Source of the DNA: Bacillota bacterium
GTDB taxonomy: Bacteria > Bacillota_C > Negativicutes > Sporomusales > Sporomusaceae
DNA: 20,170 bases
Assembly (NCBI GenBank): GCA_023441125.1
Contig: JAEZQV010000270.1
Location: 1-20,170 of the forward strand
Direction of reading: 5' to 3'
The position numbers were made by a program, and so were the translations under genes. Position 1 is the first letter of the stretch. Each line of letters starts with the position of its first letter. Below the pieces are notes generated by a model. The model saw nothing but the letters and a program-made list of their open reading frames with translations, had not been told where the DNA came from and did no database searches. This document shows positions 1-7,380 of the stretch, piece by piece.

Positions 1-252
1 TTCCCGCGAGACAGATGACAATGTCTTTATGCCGGCAACCGAACTGACGGCATCTTCAATCGGTTTAGTGATCAGGCTCTCCATCTCTTCCGGTGAAGCG
101 CCGGTATAATTAATATTGACCAAAACCAGGGGGTATTCCACATCCGGATACAGGTCGATGCCCAGACCGGGATATGAGTTGAGGCCGAATACCACCAGTA
201 GCATAACCAGCATGGTGGTAAATACCGGCCGTTTTATAAAAACATCGATCAT
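1..252 (-). CDS. RND-family efflux permease, N-terminal part (cut by window edge)
   Basis: Inner-membrane permease of the AcrB/HAE1 RND family, which uses the proton gradient to drive tripartite export of drugs or hydrophobic compounds. Only the first 84 codons are present; the frame is open to base 1. The translation starts MIDVFIKRPVFTTMLVMLL, the typical RND beginning (a short amphipathic helix, an F-I-K/R-R-P motif, then transmembrane helix 1). It continues with LYPDVEYPLV and TGASPEEME, the usual first porter segment. The ATG directly follows the TAA of the adaptor gene with no gap, and its ribosome site (GGGGAGG) lies inside the end of that gene, so the two are probably translationally coupled. 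The substrate cannot be told from this fragment. Confidence 0.93.
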   Translation of the reverse strand, partial: MIDVFIKRPVFTTMLVMLLVVFGLNSYPGLGIDLYPDVEYPLVLVNINYTGASPEEMESLITKPIEDAVSSVAGIKTLSSVSRE

Positions 253-1386
253 TTACTTGCTTGCCTCCCCAGGCGCCCCCAGTCGAATTGTCGAACCGTC
301 TCTCAGTTTATTTTGTCCGGCAACAACAATCTGTTCCCCGTCTTTAACCCCGTCGAGCACTTCGGCCCAGCCGCCACCGACATAGCCCAGCGTAAGCACC
401 CGCTGCTGCACCTTATTGTCAGCCGCCAGCACAAAAACGGTCTTGATATCTTCTTTCATGACCAGCGCCGTCTCCGGTACGACAAGCGCCTGGGTATGCA
501 CCGGAGTGGGAACTTCTACTTTGGCAAACATGCCTGCTTTGAGGATACTTGCTTCGTTAGGAATGGAAACTTCGGCGGTAAATGTTCTTGATGGCATTGT
601 AGCCACCGGCGACAAACGGGTTATTGTGCCGGTAAACTCCTGACTGCCAAGGGCATCAATCCTTACTTTGACGGTTTCGCCCAACCTGAGTTGAGCAATT
701 TCGGCTTCCCCGACAATAGCCTTGGCCAGCAGCGTAGTAATATCGGCCAGGGTTACGATCGGTGCACCGGCTTTTGCATAGAAGCCGGCTTGCAGGTGCC
801 GCTTGACGACTACACCGCTCCGCGGTGATTCTATCGTTGCACCGGTGAGTTTATTGTCATACAGGGCCAAAGCACCTTCAGCCGCCCTGACCTGACCGGC
901 GGCAAGATCACGTTTGGTTCTGGCCAAGTCCAGTGTTTGTGCGGATATGGCTCCCTGTTTGCTTAAGGCTTCCATCCGCCGGTAATCAAGTTCGGCTTGT
1001 TCGAGATTCGCCTTGGCTTGAAAAAGATTCCCCTCGGCCTGAATCACCTGGGCCGAAAGCTCGCCCATATCAAGCACGGCTAATGTCATCCCTGCTGTTA
1101 CAACGTCGCCTTCATCCACAGTAAGCTGATCAACGCGGGCATCGACTTTGCCGGAAATTTCGGCGCTCCATACAGGCTCAAGATTGGAAGAAAAAGTTAA
1201 GACTGGCAGAACATCTCTTCTGGTTACAGTTGCCGCCTCAACAGCAACTACCTGCCCCTGAGACACACGCCCGGCCCGCTCTTTTCCTGTCTGCAGATTA
1301 CTATAAATCCTGTAACCGATAATTCCTACTAATACCAGTGCAATAACAGATACAATGATGATTGCTCTTTTTCGCCTGCTTGGCAC
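253..1386 (-). CDS. RND efflux periplasmic adaptor (membrane fusion protein)
   Basis: Membrane fusion protein that links an RND permease to an outer-membrane channel. The 377 residues begin with basic residues and one transmembrane anchor (about 8-27); there is no lipobox. Then come the first half of a lipoyl/biotinyl-like domain (about 47-100), an Ala/Gln-rich helical hairpin (about 105-165), the second lipoyl half with SPRSGVVVKRHLQAG, and a beta-barrel and membrane-proximal region ending in GQNKLRDGSTIRLG. The length is normal. The start is a GTG with GGAGG nine bases upstream; a nearby ATG is out of frame. It is the first gene of a minus-strand operon with the permease. No TolC-like gene follows in the window. 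A Spo0A-box match lies about 43 bases upstream. Confidence 0.93.
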   Translation of the reverse strand: MPSRRKRAIIIVSVIALVLVGIIGYRIYSNLQTGKERAGRVSQGQVVAVEAATVTRRDVLPVLTFSSNLEPVWSAEISGKVDARVDQLTVDEGDVVTAGMTLAVLDMGELSAQVIQAEGNLFQAKANLEQAELDYRRMEALSKQGAISAQTLDLARTKRDLAAGQVRAAEGALALYDNKLTGATIESPRSGVVVKRHLQAGFYAKAGAPIVTLADITTLLAKAIVGEAEIAQLRLGETVKVRIDALGSQEFTGTITRLSPVATMPSRTFTAEVSIPNEASILKAGMFAKVEVPTPVHTQALVVPETALVMKEDIKTVFVLAADNKVQQRVLTLGYVGGGWAEVLDGVKDGEQIVVAGQNKLRDGSTIRLGAPGEASK

Positions 1387-1428
1387 CTGCTCATTCCTCC
1401 AACGATTTTTTTGATACCCAGTTTCCTA

Positions 1429-1435
1429 TTCGACA
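1429..1435 (-). promoter_or_regulatory. Candidate Spo0A box upstream of the RND efflux operon
   Basis: On the minus strand this reads TGTCGAA, an exact match to the core of the Spo0A box (TGNCGAA), inside CTTGTCGAATAGG. It ends 42 bases before the GTG of the adaptor gene, a place where a regulator could act on transcription. A 10-base palindrome, TTACCGGTAA, lies further upstream at 1456-1465. A 7-base match can occur by chance, and that the host has Spo0A is inferred from its likely taxonomy. Confidence 0.35.
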
Positions 1436-1486
1436 AGCTCATACTCTATCCTGCCTTACCGGTAATTTTTCTTGAAATAGGCCGAT

Positions 1487-1528
1487 TTAGGGCCTGTAGG
1501 CCAAAAAAATTAAGATTGTCACAACCAT
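1487..1528 (-). other. Tiny ORF across the U-tract of the candidate RNA (13 codons)
   Basis: An ATG inside the 3' arm region of the candidate structured RNA opens a 13-residue frame, MVVTILIFLAYRP, that runs through the T-run and ends with TAA just after a GGCC-TACA-GGCC mini-hairpin. There is no convincing ribosome site in front of it, so translation is doubtful. It is listed because a leader peptide crossing a terminator would be a possible regulatory arrangement. Confidence 0.12.
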
Positions 1529-1607
1529 AGCTTGCTTTTACCCTAACGGGAACGAATCCTTGCGGACACCATTCCGGGATGGTAAAGACACCACAGTACG
1601 ACAATCT
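1501..1607 (-). ncRNA. Candidate structured small RNA or leader RNA
   Basis: Between aroB and the efflux operon the minus strand carries an 8-base inverted repeat, AGATTGTC at 1607-1600 and GACAATCT at 1520-1513. It can close about 95 bases of RNA and is followed at once by TAATTTTTTT, as in an intrinsic terminator. The interior can fold further: TTTACC can pair with GGTAAA, TCC-GCAA-GGA forms a GNRA tetraloop, CCC-GTTA-GGG a small hairpin, and ACCAT/ATGGT another. A -10-like AATAAT just upstream would put the transcript start at the base of the closing stem. I recognise no known riboswitch or RNA family. It may be an independent small RNA, the aroB terminator, or a leader of the efflux operon. 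Confidence 0.4.
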
Positions 1608-1611
1608 CATC

Positions 1612-1639
1612 ATTATTCTCTTACCTGTTAGCTATCCAA
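1612..1639 (-). promoter_or_regulatory. Candidate promoter of the small RNA, inside the aroB 3' end
   Basis: On the minus strand TTGGAT (1639-1634) and AATAAT (1617-1612) are 16 bases apart. The -10 matches consensus at five of six positions and the -35 at three of six. Transcription would begin near 1606, where the closing stem of the candidate RNA begins; that fit is the main support. Confidence 0.3.
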
Positions 1640-2722
1640 GCAGGTGATCGCTGCCAACGCAGCCAGGACCACAGGGTTAGGTACATCGCGGGTTATTTTT
1701 ACTTGACCGATGCCGGACATTAGCACCCAGTTAATCTCACCGCCCACGGCTTTTTTATCCCTGGCCAGATAACGCATGAGTTTTTCCGGCTGATAGTCAG
1801 GAGCCTGTAACGGTAAGCCCATTTGCACCAAGAGTGCTTTCAGGGCCTCCACCTGCGCCGGTTCGCACATTTCCAGGCTTTTACTAATAAGCGCCGCGGC
1901 ATGCATGCCGATGGCTACCGCCTCGCCGTGGTTATATTCGGAATAGCCGCCGGCACCTTCAACAGCATGACCGACAGTATGGCCAAAGTTTAAGATCATC
2001 CGCAGCGAGGTTTCCCGCTCGTCCTGCCTGACAACATCAGCTTTCAGCCGACAGCATTTTTCAATTACCGTTGCCAGCACCCCAGGTTCACGCTGCAGCA
2101 GGGTTTCGGCATTCGACCGCAAATAATCAAAAAACAGCCGGTCGGCAATGACGCCATATTTGATAACCTCGGCCAGGCCGGCTTTTAATTCCCTGGCCGG
2201 TAAGGAATTTAATACCTCCGGGTCAATAACAACCAGACTTGGCTGATAAAAGGCACCGATTAGATTTTTCCCCAACACATGATTCACGGCCGTCTTGCCG
2301 CCGACACTGGAATCAACCTGGGCCAGCAATGTTGTCGGTACCTGAATGAAAGGCACACCACGCAAGTAGGTTGCTGCGACAAATCCGGCCAAATCGCCGA
2401 CGACACCGCCCCCCAAGGCAACAATCGGCGCTTTACGGTCCAGGCCCATATCAATTGCCTTAGTAAATACAGTATCAGCAGTTGCCAGTGATTTTGCGGA
2501 CTCACCCGGCGCCACTGTCAGAATCTCCGGTTGAAAGCCGGCGGCCCGCAGGCTGTCGGCTAACTTGTCGGCGTAAATTGGTCCAACATTTTCGTCGGTA
2601 ATAACCAGCGCTTTAGTGCCCAGCGCCAGGGCGCGCATCAACCATCCTACCTGATTAAGTCCACCGGCGCTAATATGAATTGTATATTGCTGTGCAGCTA
2701 ATGCAACATTAACTTCGCCCAC
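1628..2722 (-). CDS. aroB: 3-dehydroquinate synthase
   Basis: Second step of the shikimate pathway: an NAD- and metal-dependent cytoplasmic enzyme that turns DAHP into 3-dehydroquinate. The 364 residues show the full family pattern: DENVGPIY (43-50), the nucleotide loop GGGVVGDLAGF (104-114), PTTLLAQVDSSVGGKT (129-144), and metal ligands Glu185 (GLAEVIK), His248 (NFGHTVGH) and His265 (NHGEA). The chosen start is GTG with GGGGG about eight bases upstream. It lies inside the last codons of aroK (14-base overlap), which suggests translational coupling. The frame is open further upstream, but that part is out-of-frame aroK sequence. It is the last gene of the long pilus/shikimate operon. Confidence 0.96.
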   Translation of the reverse strand: MGEVNVALAAQQYTIHISAGGLNQVGWLMRALALGTKALVITDENVGPIYADKLADSLRAAGFQPEILTVAPGESAKSLATADTVFTKAIDMGLDRKAPIVALGGGVVGDLAGFVAATYLRGVPFIQVPTTLLAQVDSSVGGKTAVNHVLGKNLIGAFYQPSLVVIDPEVLNSLPARELKAGLAEVIKYGVIADRLFFDYLRSNAETLLQREPGVLATVIEKCCRLKADVVRQDERETSLRMILNFGHTVGHAVEGAGGYSEYNHGEAVAIGMHAAALISKSLEMCEPAQVEALKALLVQMGLPLQAPDYQPEKLMRYLARDKKAVGGEINWVLMSGIGQVKITRDVPNPVVLAALAAITCLDS

Positions 2723-3236
2723 GCAAATGTCCCCCTTCCCGCAATAGAACAATAATTTTTTCAGCCACCTGGTGCGGCGACATGCAACTGGTATCAACCG
2801 TATAATCTGCTTTCATATATAGACTGGCTCGGTCCTGAAATAACTTGGCCACCCGCTCGGCACGATCTTCACAATCCAGCAGCGGTCTTACCCCGCGGCG
2901 GGATGTTCGTTCCAAAATAATGTCCAGCGAGGCGGTAAGCGCTACAATGACGCCCGTACTTTTCAGTCTGAGCATATTTTCCTGCTTTAACACTACCCCG
3001 CCGCCAGTAGCAATAATGGTATTGGTATAGCGTGCTATCCGCGAAATCACATCACGCTCAAGCTGTCGGAAGTGAGTCTCTCCATACAACTGAAAAATAT
3101 CGCTAATCGCCAGCCCGGTCTCCTGCTCGATCTTTTTATCTACATCAATAAAGGGACGATTCAGCCGTCCCGCTAACAGGCGTCCGGTGCTGGTCTTACC
3201 TGTACCCATAAACCCTATTAGAACTATGTTTTTCAT
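2709..3236 (-). CDS. aroK: Shikimate kinase
   Basis: Phosphorylates shikimate with ATP in the fifth step of chorismate synthesis. The 175 residues are of normal length. Visible motifs are the Walker A loop GFMGTGKTS (8-16), shikimate-binding Asp31/Asp33 in FIDVDKKIE, Arg57 in HFRQLE, the ATGGG segment (76-80) and the lid-region RPLL (117-120). The ATG has GGAGG six bases upstream. It follows the secretin gene by 30 bases and overlaps aroB by 14. The secretin-aroK-aroB order is the same as the pilQ-aroK-aroB linkage known from gammaproteobacteria. Confidence 0.96.
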   Translation of the reverse strand: MKNIVLIGFMGTGKTSTGRLLAGRLNRPFIDVDKKIEQETGLAISDIFQLYGETHFRQLERDVISRIARYTNTIIATGGGVVLKQENMLRLKSTGVIVALTASLDIILERTSRRGVRPLLDCEDRAERVAKLFQDRASLYMKADYTVDTSCMSPHQVAEKIIVLLREGGHLRGRS

Positions 3237-3266
3237 TATATTCCTCCGAAAGAATTCCTGCCTGAG

Positions 3267-4607
3267 TTACTTGACAATACGCGGAGTAAGAAAGATCACT
3301 ACTTCAGTGTCATTATGCGATTTGCTAAAGTTCTTAAACAGTGCACCAATCAACGGTAAATTACGGAAGAAGGGTACTGCCTTCCTGGTTTCGCTGTCCG
3401 TAGTGCCAATTAAGCCGCCGATAACCATCGTTTGGCCATTTTTAAGCCGTACCGATGTTTCCGCTTCGCGGGTAGTTATTTTATACGCTTTCATGTCTGA
3501 TACCAAAGTGGCACTGCTAACCTCGGTTCTGACATTGACGGTAATAAGATCATCTGAATTTATGCGCGGTAAATAGGTAAGTTTGATCCCGGCATCAACA
3601 TACTCAATGGTTGTCGTCGTTGTCCCGTCCTGAATTTTATCAACCAATACCGGGACACGGTCACCAATTAGTATTTGTGCCTGTTTGCCGTCGATGGTGG
3701 TTACTGTAGGTTTGGCAAGAACCTGGGCATCGCCGTTGCTCACCAGGGCATTAATCTTAGCCTGATAATAAAACTCGTAAGGGTACCCTTCCGGATTGCG
3801 TCCGAATTGAATTATACCGCTGTTATTCGTCCGCGAAACAGTAACATTGCCTTCGTCATCATCCGTTCTTTCGGCATACTGTGGCGTGGAGTCCCACGAC
3901 CACTCAATACCCAAATCCTTATTTTTTTCCTTACTAATGGCCAGCACTTCCGCTTCCAAGGCTACTTGCCGATAAGGTATATCAAGTTCATGTAAAAGTT
4001 TTTGGATTTTCTCAGCCTCATCGGCTGTACCATATAGAATTAAAAAGTTCGTGGCATAGTCAATCGTCAGGCGGTCTAATGCGGTTGACCGCTCACGCGA
4101 TTTTATTTCCCCGGTTGAGGGTACACTGCCATCAGTAAGATTCTTCGGTGACTTTGTGTGTTTTGTGTCTGAACTCCCCTCGACCGTAGTTTCCTTCAGA
4201 CCTTTCTTTTCACCAAAAAGAATAGAGAGTACCGTATCTTTAACAGAATCGGGATTGATAAAGCGCAGCTTAAAGATATGCACTGAACCAAAGCCTCGGC
4301 CAATTTGATCTGAACTGCCTACAACCAGCACATCATCAACCTGCTGGTACGTAAGTCCCTTGGTTTTGCAGACTACATCCAGAGCGGTCTCATAAGCAAT
4401 GTCCTGTAACTGAATGGTAATCGTACCACTTACCGTATCATCCAGTACTACATTTATCTTGCCAATGGCAGCAAGGGCTGTAAGCACGTCCCTCACTTCA
4501 CCGTTAATTACATTCATATTTACCTTGGGACTGTCGGCGGCTGCTCCTGTTATCGTAAAAAGTACAAGCCCAAGTGTTAACACCATTGATTTTAGAAAAT
4601 AGCGCAT
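3267..4607 (-). CDS. pilQ: Secretin, outer-membrane channel of the type IV pilus
   Basis: Forms the multimeric outer-membrane ring through which the pilus passes. The 446 residues comprise a signal peptide (about 1-24), an STN/N0-like domain (about 29-97), an N1-like ring domain (about 108-208) interrupted by a polar insert (about 133-175), and the secretin core (about 215-446). The core shows VPVLVDKIQDG, YVDAGIKLTYLPRI, GQTMVIGGLIG and the ending VVIFLTPRIV. It is short: no AMIN domain is seen, unlike proteobacterial PilQ, and there are no extra N-domains as in GspD. The ATG lies three bases after the upstream TGA, with AAAGGTG overlapping that stop. A secretin implies an outer membrane, so this gene is the main sign of a diderm host. 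GspD is an alternative name; the neighbours favour a pilus role. Confidence 0.9.
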   Translation of the reverse strand: MRYFLKSMVLTLGLVLFTITGAAADSPKVNMNVINGEVRDVLTALAAIGKINVVLDDTVSGTITIQLQDIAYETALDVVCKTKGLTYQQVDDVLVVGSSDQIGRGFGSVHIFKLRFINPDSVKDTVLSILFGEKKGLKETTVEGSSDTKHTKSPKNLTDGSVPSTGEIKSRERSTALDRLTIDYATNFLILYGTADEAEKIQKLLHELDIPYRQVALEAEVLAISKEKNKDLGIEWSWDSTPQYAERTDDDEGNVTVSRTNNSGIIQFGRNPEGYPYEFYYQAKINALVSNGDAQVLAKPTVTTIDGKQAQILIGDRVPVLVDKIQDGTTTTTIEYVDAGIKLTYLPRINSDDLITVNVRTEVSSATLVSDMKAYKITTREAETSVRLKNGQTMVIGGLIGTTDSETRKAVPFFRNLPLIGALFKNFSKSHNDTEVVIFLTPRIVK

Positions 4608-4610
4608 GCT

Positions 4611-5132
4611 TCACCTTTCTAAAGTCAAAACTTTATGTCCTTGCGGCCCCAGCAGAGTAACCGAATTTTCTGCAATTGTGATTAACCGATAGTCGGCAAT
4701 ATATTCGTTAACCCGGTAAAAGCGGCTGCCCGTGTCCTTCTGGATAATGGCCACAGCCTGTCCGTTGCCGCTGATAACACCAACAAGCCGCAACGTAATA
4801 TCTGCTTTTTTTTCGGTCTGGGAAGCAGGCTGAGAGTTATTGGCAAAATTGCCGGCGGCAGATGCTGAGACCGGTAAAGCAGCCGAAGCTAACTGAAATT
4901 CCCGGGGAGCAGCAAATAGATCCCGGCCACTATTCTGAACACCATACCCTTTGGGCAGTATGGGCTGAGCCGGCGGCACAACGGCGGCGGGGCTGGGATA
5001 CGCATTATTCTGCCGGCTGCCTGAAACCATAGTAATTCCCGGCAGCCAACGATAGTAAGCCATTCCGGCAAGCAAACAACAGAGAAGTATCCAGAATTTG
5101 CCTTGTTGGCGACTCAGTCTTTGCCTAACCAT
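4611..5132 (-). CDS. GspC/PilP-like secretin-partner protein
   Basis: Probable inner-membrane protein that connects the assembly platform to the secretin. The 173 residues have one transmembrane helix near the N-terminus (about 12-30), a Pro/Ala/Ser-rich linker (about 40-110) containing GRDLFAAP (a counterpart of the RDPF-like motif of PilP), and a small C-terminal beta domain (about 111-173: LRLVGVISGNGQAVAII, then YRVNEYI and VTLLGPQGHKVLTL) like the GspC homology region. No lipobox is present, unlike classical PilP. The ATG has GGAGG four bases upstream. It sits between aroC and the secretin gene, where PilP would be expected. The family is inferred from the pattern and position; sequence alone leaves GspC against PilP open. 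Confidence 0.68.
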   Translation of the reverse strand: MVRQRLSRQQGKFWILLCCLLAGMAYYRWLPGITMVSGSRQNNAYPSPAAVVPPAQPILPKGYGVQNSGRDLFAAPREFQLASAALPVSASAAGNFANNSQPASQTEKKADITLRLVGVISGNGQAVAIIQKDTGSRFYRVNEYIADYRLITIAENSVTLLGPQGHKVLTLER

Positions 5133-5157
5133 AACGCCTCCACCCAACTCATTCTCC

Positions 5158-6231
5158 CTACTTGTTAATCCGGGTCTTATAATTTTCCAGTGCGGCCAGC
5201 AAATCATCAACACTGTCGCCGCCAAACTTCTCCAGCAATACTTGCGCCAAGACAATGGCAACCATGGCTTCACCGACGACAGCCGCCGCTGCTACAGCAC
5301 ATACATCACTTCGCTCGGTATTTGCCTTTACCGCTGTTTTATCAATAATATTAACCGTAGCAAGCGGCTGCATCAGCGTGGGAATGGCTTTCATTACCGC
5401 TTTGAGGACGATAGCTTCGCCATTGCTGATCCCGCCTTCAATGCCCCCGGCATTATTGGTGCGGCGATAATAGCCCCGGTCGGTATCGAAGTATATTTCG
5501 TCATGAACCTGGCTGCCCGGTAAACCGGCATAAGCAAAGCCTGCGCCAAATTCCACACCCTTAATGGCCTGAATTGACATCACAGCAGCTGCCAGGCGGG
5601 TGTCAAGCCGCCTGTCCCATTGTACATGACTGCCTAACCCGGGTACCAGGCCTTGGGCAGTCACTACAAAAATACCACCAAGAGTATCTCCAGCCGCCTT
5701 CGCGGCGGCAATGGCTTCTTTCATGGCTTCCTCGGTGGTGGCTCCACCGATATTTGTTACGGTGGCGGTGACCGTTATGCCGGCTGCAGATAAAAGCTGT
5801 TTGGCAATACTGCCAACGGCTACCCGGGCGGCAGTTTCGCGGGCGCTGGCGCGTTCTAGAATATCCCTGATATCCTGACGCTGATATTTTAAGATACCTG
5901 GTAAATCAGCATGGCCAGGTCTGGGAGCTGTTATCCTGTCACCTTGCGGTTCACCAAAAACAGCCATACGCTCCTGCCAGTTGTCCCAGTCGCGATTAGC
6001 AACCACTATTGTCAGCGGGCTGCCTAACGTGCAGCCAAACCGCACACCGGACAGGATCTGCGCTTTATCCTTTTCAATCATCATACGTCCGCCTCGGCCA
6101 AAGCCTTGCTGCCGCCGGGCAAGATCGCTGTTAATTTGTTCCAGGTCTAACGTAAGACCGGCCGGAACCCCTTCGATAATAGCTGTAAGCGCCGGTCCGT
6201 GCGATTCACCGGCTGTCAAAAATCTAAACAT
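5158..6231 (-). CDS. aroC: Chorismate synthase
   Basis: Last shikimate-pathway step: an FMN-dependent trans elimination of phosphate from EPSP to give chorismate. The 357 residues include GESHGP (8-13, with catalytic His11), EGVPAGL, PRPGHADL, ERASARETAARVA (126-137) and NAGGIEGGISNGE (260-272). The third signature, RSDVCAVAAAAVVGEAM, has Ala where Pro is usual (CAVPAA). The ATG at 6231 has GAGGTG about five bases upstream; the longer open frame overlaps pilO and lacks the family's usual MFRFLTAGESHG beginning. It lies between pilO and the GspC-like gene, 25 bases after pilO, so it is embedded in the pilus operon. Confidence 0.95.
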   Translation of the reverse strand: MFRFLTAGESHGPALTAIIEGVPAGLTLDLEQINSDLARRQQGFGRGGRMMIEKDKAQILSGVRFGCTLGSPLTIVVANRDWDNWQERMAVFGEPQGDRITAPRPGHADLPGILKYQRQDIRDILERASARETAARVAVGSIAKQLLSAAGITVTATVTNIGGATTEEAMKEAIAAAKAAGDTLGGIFVVTAQGLVPGLGSHVQWDRRLDTRLAAAVMSIQAIKGVEFGAGFAYAGLPGSQVHDEIYFDTDRGYYRRTNNAGGIEGGISNGEAIVLKAVMKAIPTLMQPLATVNIIDKTAVKANTERSDVCAVAAAAVVGEAMVAIVLAQVLLEKFGGDSVDDLLAALENYKTRINK

Positions 6232-6256
6232 CAAAACACCTCTGTAAAAATAATTG

Positions 6257-6847
6257 CTAGTTGCCGGCCGAAGCGGGAAACGGCGGCCGCTGAGGTACAG
6301 ATTCCAAATAAATGCCATTGCTGTAAATTGCCAGCTGGATTTTCATATCCAGCTTTTCATGCTTGGCTTGAATATGTATATTAACAACCGAGTTGAACCG
6401 CCGGCCATCCTCAAGCTGCTTCATAAATTCAAGCAAATTTAGGTATGTTCCGCTTACCTTAAGTTCAATCAGAATCTCCCGGTACCCGTCTTTATTTCTC
6501 GTAGCCAGAGGTTGTATCCCGGCCACATTGATCCCGCTTTGCCTAGCCAATTGCTCTGTCTCTTTTAGAAACTCGCCAATTTCCGGTTGATTGGGCAGTT
6601 TTGCGTCAACTCTTGCCACTTTCGATTTTAATTCCTGCAAATACCAATCTGGATCAGGATGCTTCTGAACATAGGCTTCAATAGTTTTTATCTGCTGCAG
6701 TTCGGCCTGATATTGCGCCCTTAACACCAGGATGCGTTCCCGTTGCGGCGCAATGATTCCTAAATAGCTAACTGCAGCGACAGCTGCCAGGCCTACGCAC
6801 CAAACGATAGCCTTATACTTGCCTGTTAGCCGAACTATCCAAGCCAC
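6257..6847 (-). CDS. pilO: Type IV pilus inner-membrane platform protein PilO
   Basis: Partner of PilN in the inner-membrane alignment complex joining the cytoplasmic motor to the secretin. The 196 residues show a short cytoplasmic end, one transmembrane helix (about 12-33), a periplasmic coiled-coil stretch (about 35-62) and a ferredoxin-like fold region with GTYLNLLEFMKQLEDGRRF, the best-conserved PilO segment. The start is GTG (codon GTG-GCT) with AAGGGG about eight bases upstream, overlapping the end of pilN; the genes are two bases apart. The name rests on fold pattern and order (M-N-O) more than on diagnostic residues. Confidence 0.88.
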   Translation of the reverse strand: MAWIVRLTGKYKAIVWCVGLAAVAAVSYLGIIAPQRERILVLRAQYQAELQQIKTIEAYVQKHPDPDWYLQELKSKVARVDAKLPNQPEIGEFLKETEQLARQSGINVAGIQPLATRNKDGYREILIELKVSGTYLNLLEFMKQLEDGRRFNSVVNIHIQAKHEKLDMKIQLAIYSNGIYLESVPQRPPFPASAGN

Positions 6848-6849
6848 AC

Positions 6850-7380
6850 CTATATCCCCTTAATTTTAACAGTCAGTTCAAATCTGGTAAAAGCAAATTG
6901 CGAGTCCTGCTCGGTTTTTAAAAGTACCGGCTCACTTAAATACTCATCTTGTTCTAATTTAGCGATAAAAGTTGCCAAATCCGGGTATGCCAAGGCATTC
7001 CCCCTGACAAACAGGGTGTTGTTCTCAACCGTGCTCAGTTCGGAAAACCATATTTGTGATGGCGCTATGATTTCCAGGTGAGTCAACAATGACTTCCAGG
7101 ACCTACGCTCAGCAGTAATTTTAATTAGTCTGCTGTTTTTCTCAGCCAAAATACGCTGCTGCGCCAGTGTCAACTGTAATTTTTCCTGGGCCGGCCGCAA
7201 TAGCTCATGTTGCTGGCGCACAGCAGCCACCTGCTTCTCCAAGAACCAAATTTGATAGCTGTTATAAGTAAACAAACAGCCTGCCAGCATAAATAATCCC
7301 ATAAACGCAGCGATTGCCACTCTCTGCGTAACCCAGCTGCAAGTCCGCTCTGTCACTGGCAGTAAGTTAACGGTTAGCAT
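6850..7380 (-). CDS. pilN: Type IV pilus inner-membrane platform protein PilN
   Basis: Binds PilM through its N-terminal peptide and PilO through its periplasmic domain. The 176 residues begin MLTVNLLPVTER, which carries the conserved cytoplasmic NLLP motif that docks into PilM. A transmembrane helix (about 24-42), a long coiled coil (about 48-98) and a C-terminal alpha/beta domain follow. The ATG has AGAGG five bases upstream and overlaps pilM by 14 bases. The longer frame upstream lacks a better ribosome site and would bury the NLLP motif. Confidence 0.92.
   Translation of the reverse strand: MLTVNLLPVTERTCSWVTQRVAIAAFMGLFMLAGCLFTYNSYQIWFLEKQVAAVRQQHELLRPAQEKLQLTLAQQRILAEKNSRLIKITAERRSWKSLLTHLEIIAPSQIWFSELSTVENNTLFVRGNALAYPDLATFIAKLEQDEYLSEPVLLKTEQDSQFAFTRFELTVKIKGI

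Noticed and set aside
1480..1505. GGCC-TACA-GGCC hairpin as a terminator for the efflux side
   Set aside because: On the minus strand the T-run comes before, not after, the hairpin, and the stem is only four pairs, so it is not a terminator in the needed direction.
3187..3576. Plus-strand open frame of 129 codons opposite the aroK start and secretin end
   Set aside because: It spans two well-supported minus-strand genes and their spacer, with no ribosome site or family resemblance.
5098..5523. Plus-strand open frame of 141 codons opposite aroC and the GspC-like gene
   Set aside because: It is antisense to conserved chorismate synthase sequence; composition is typical of a shadow frame.
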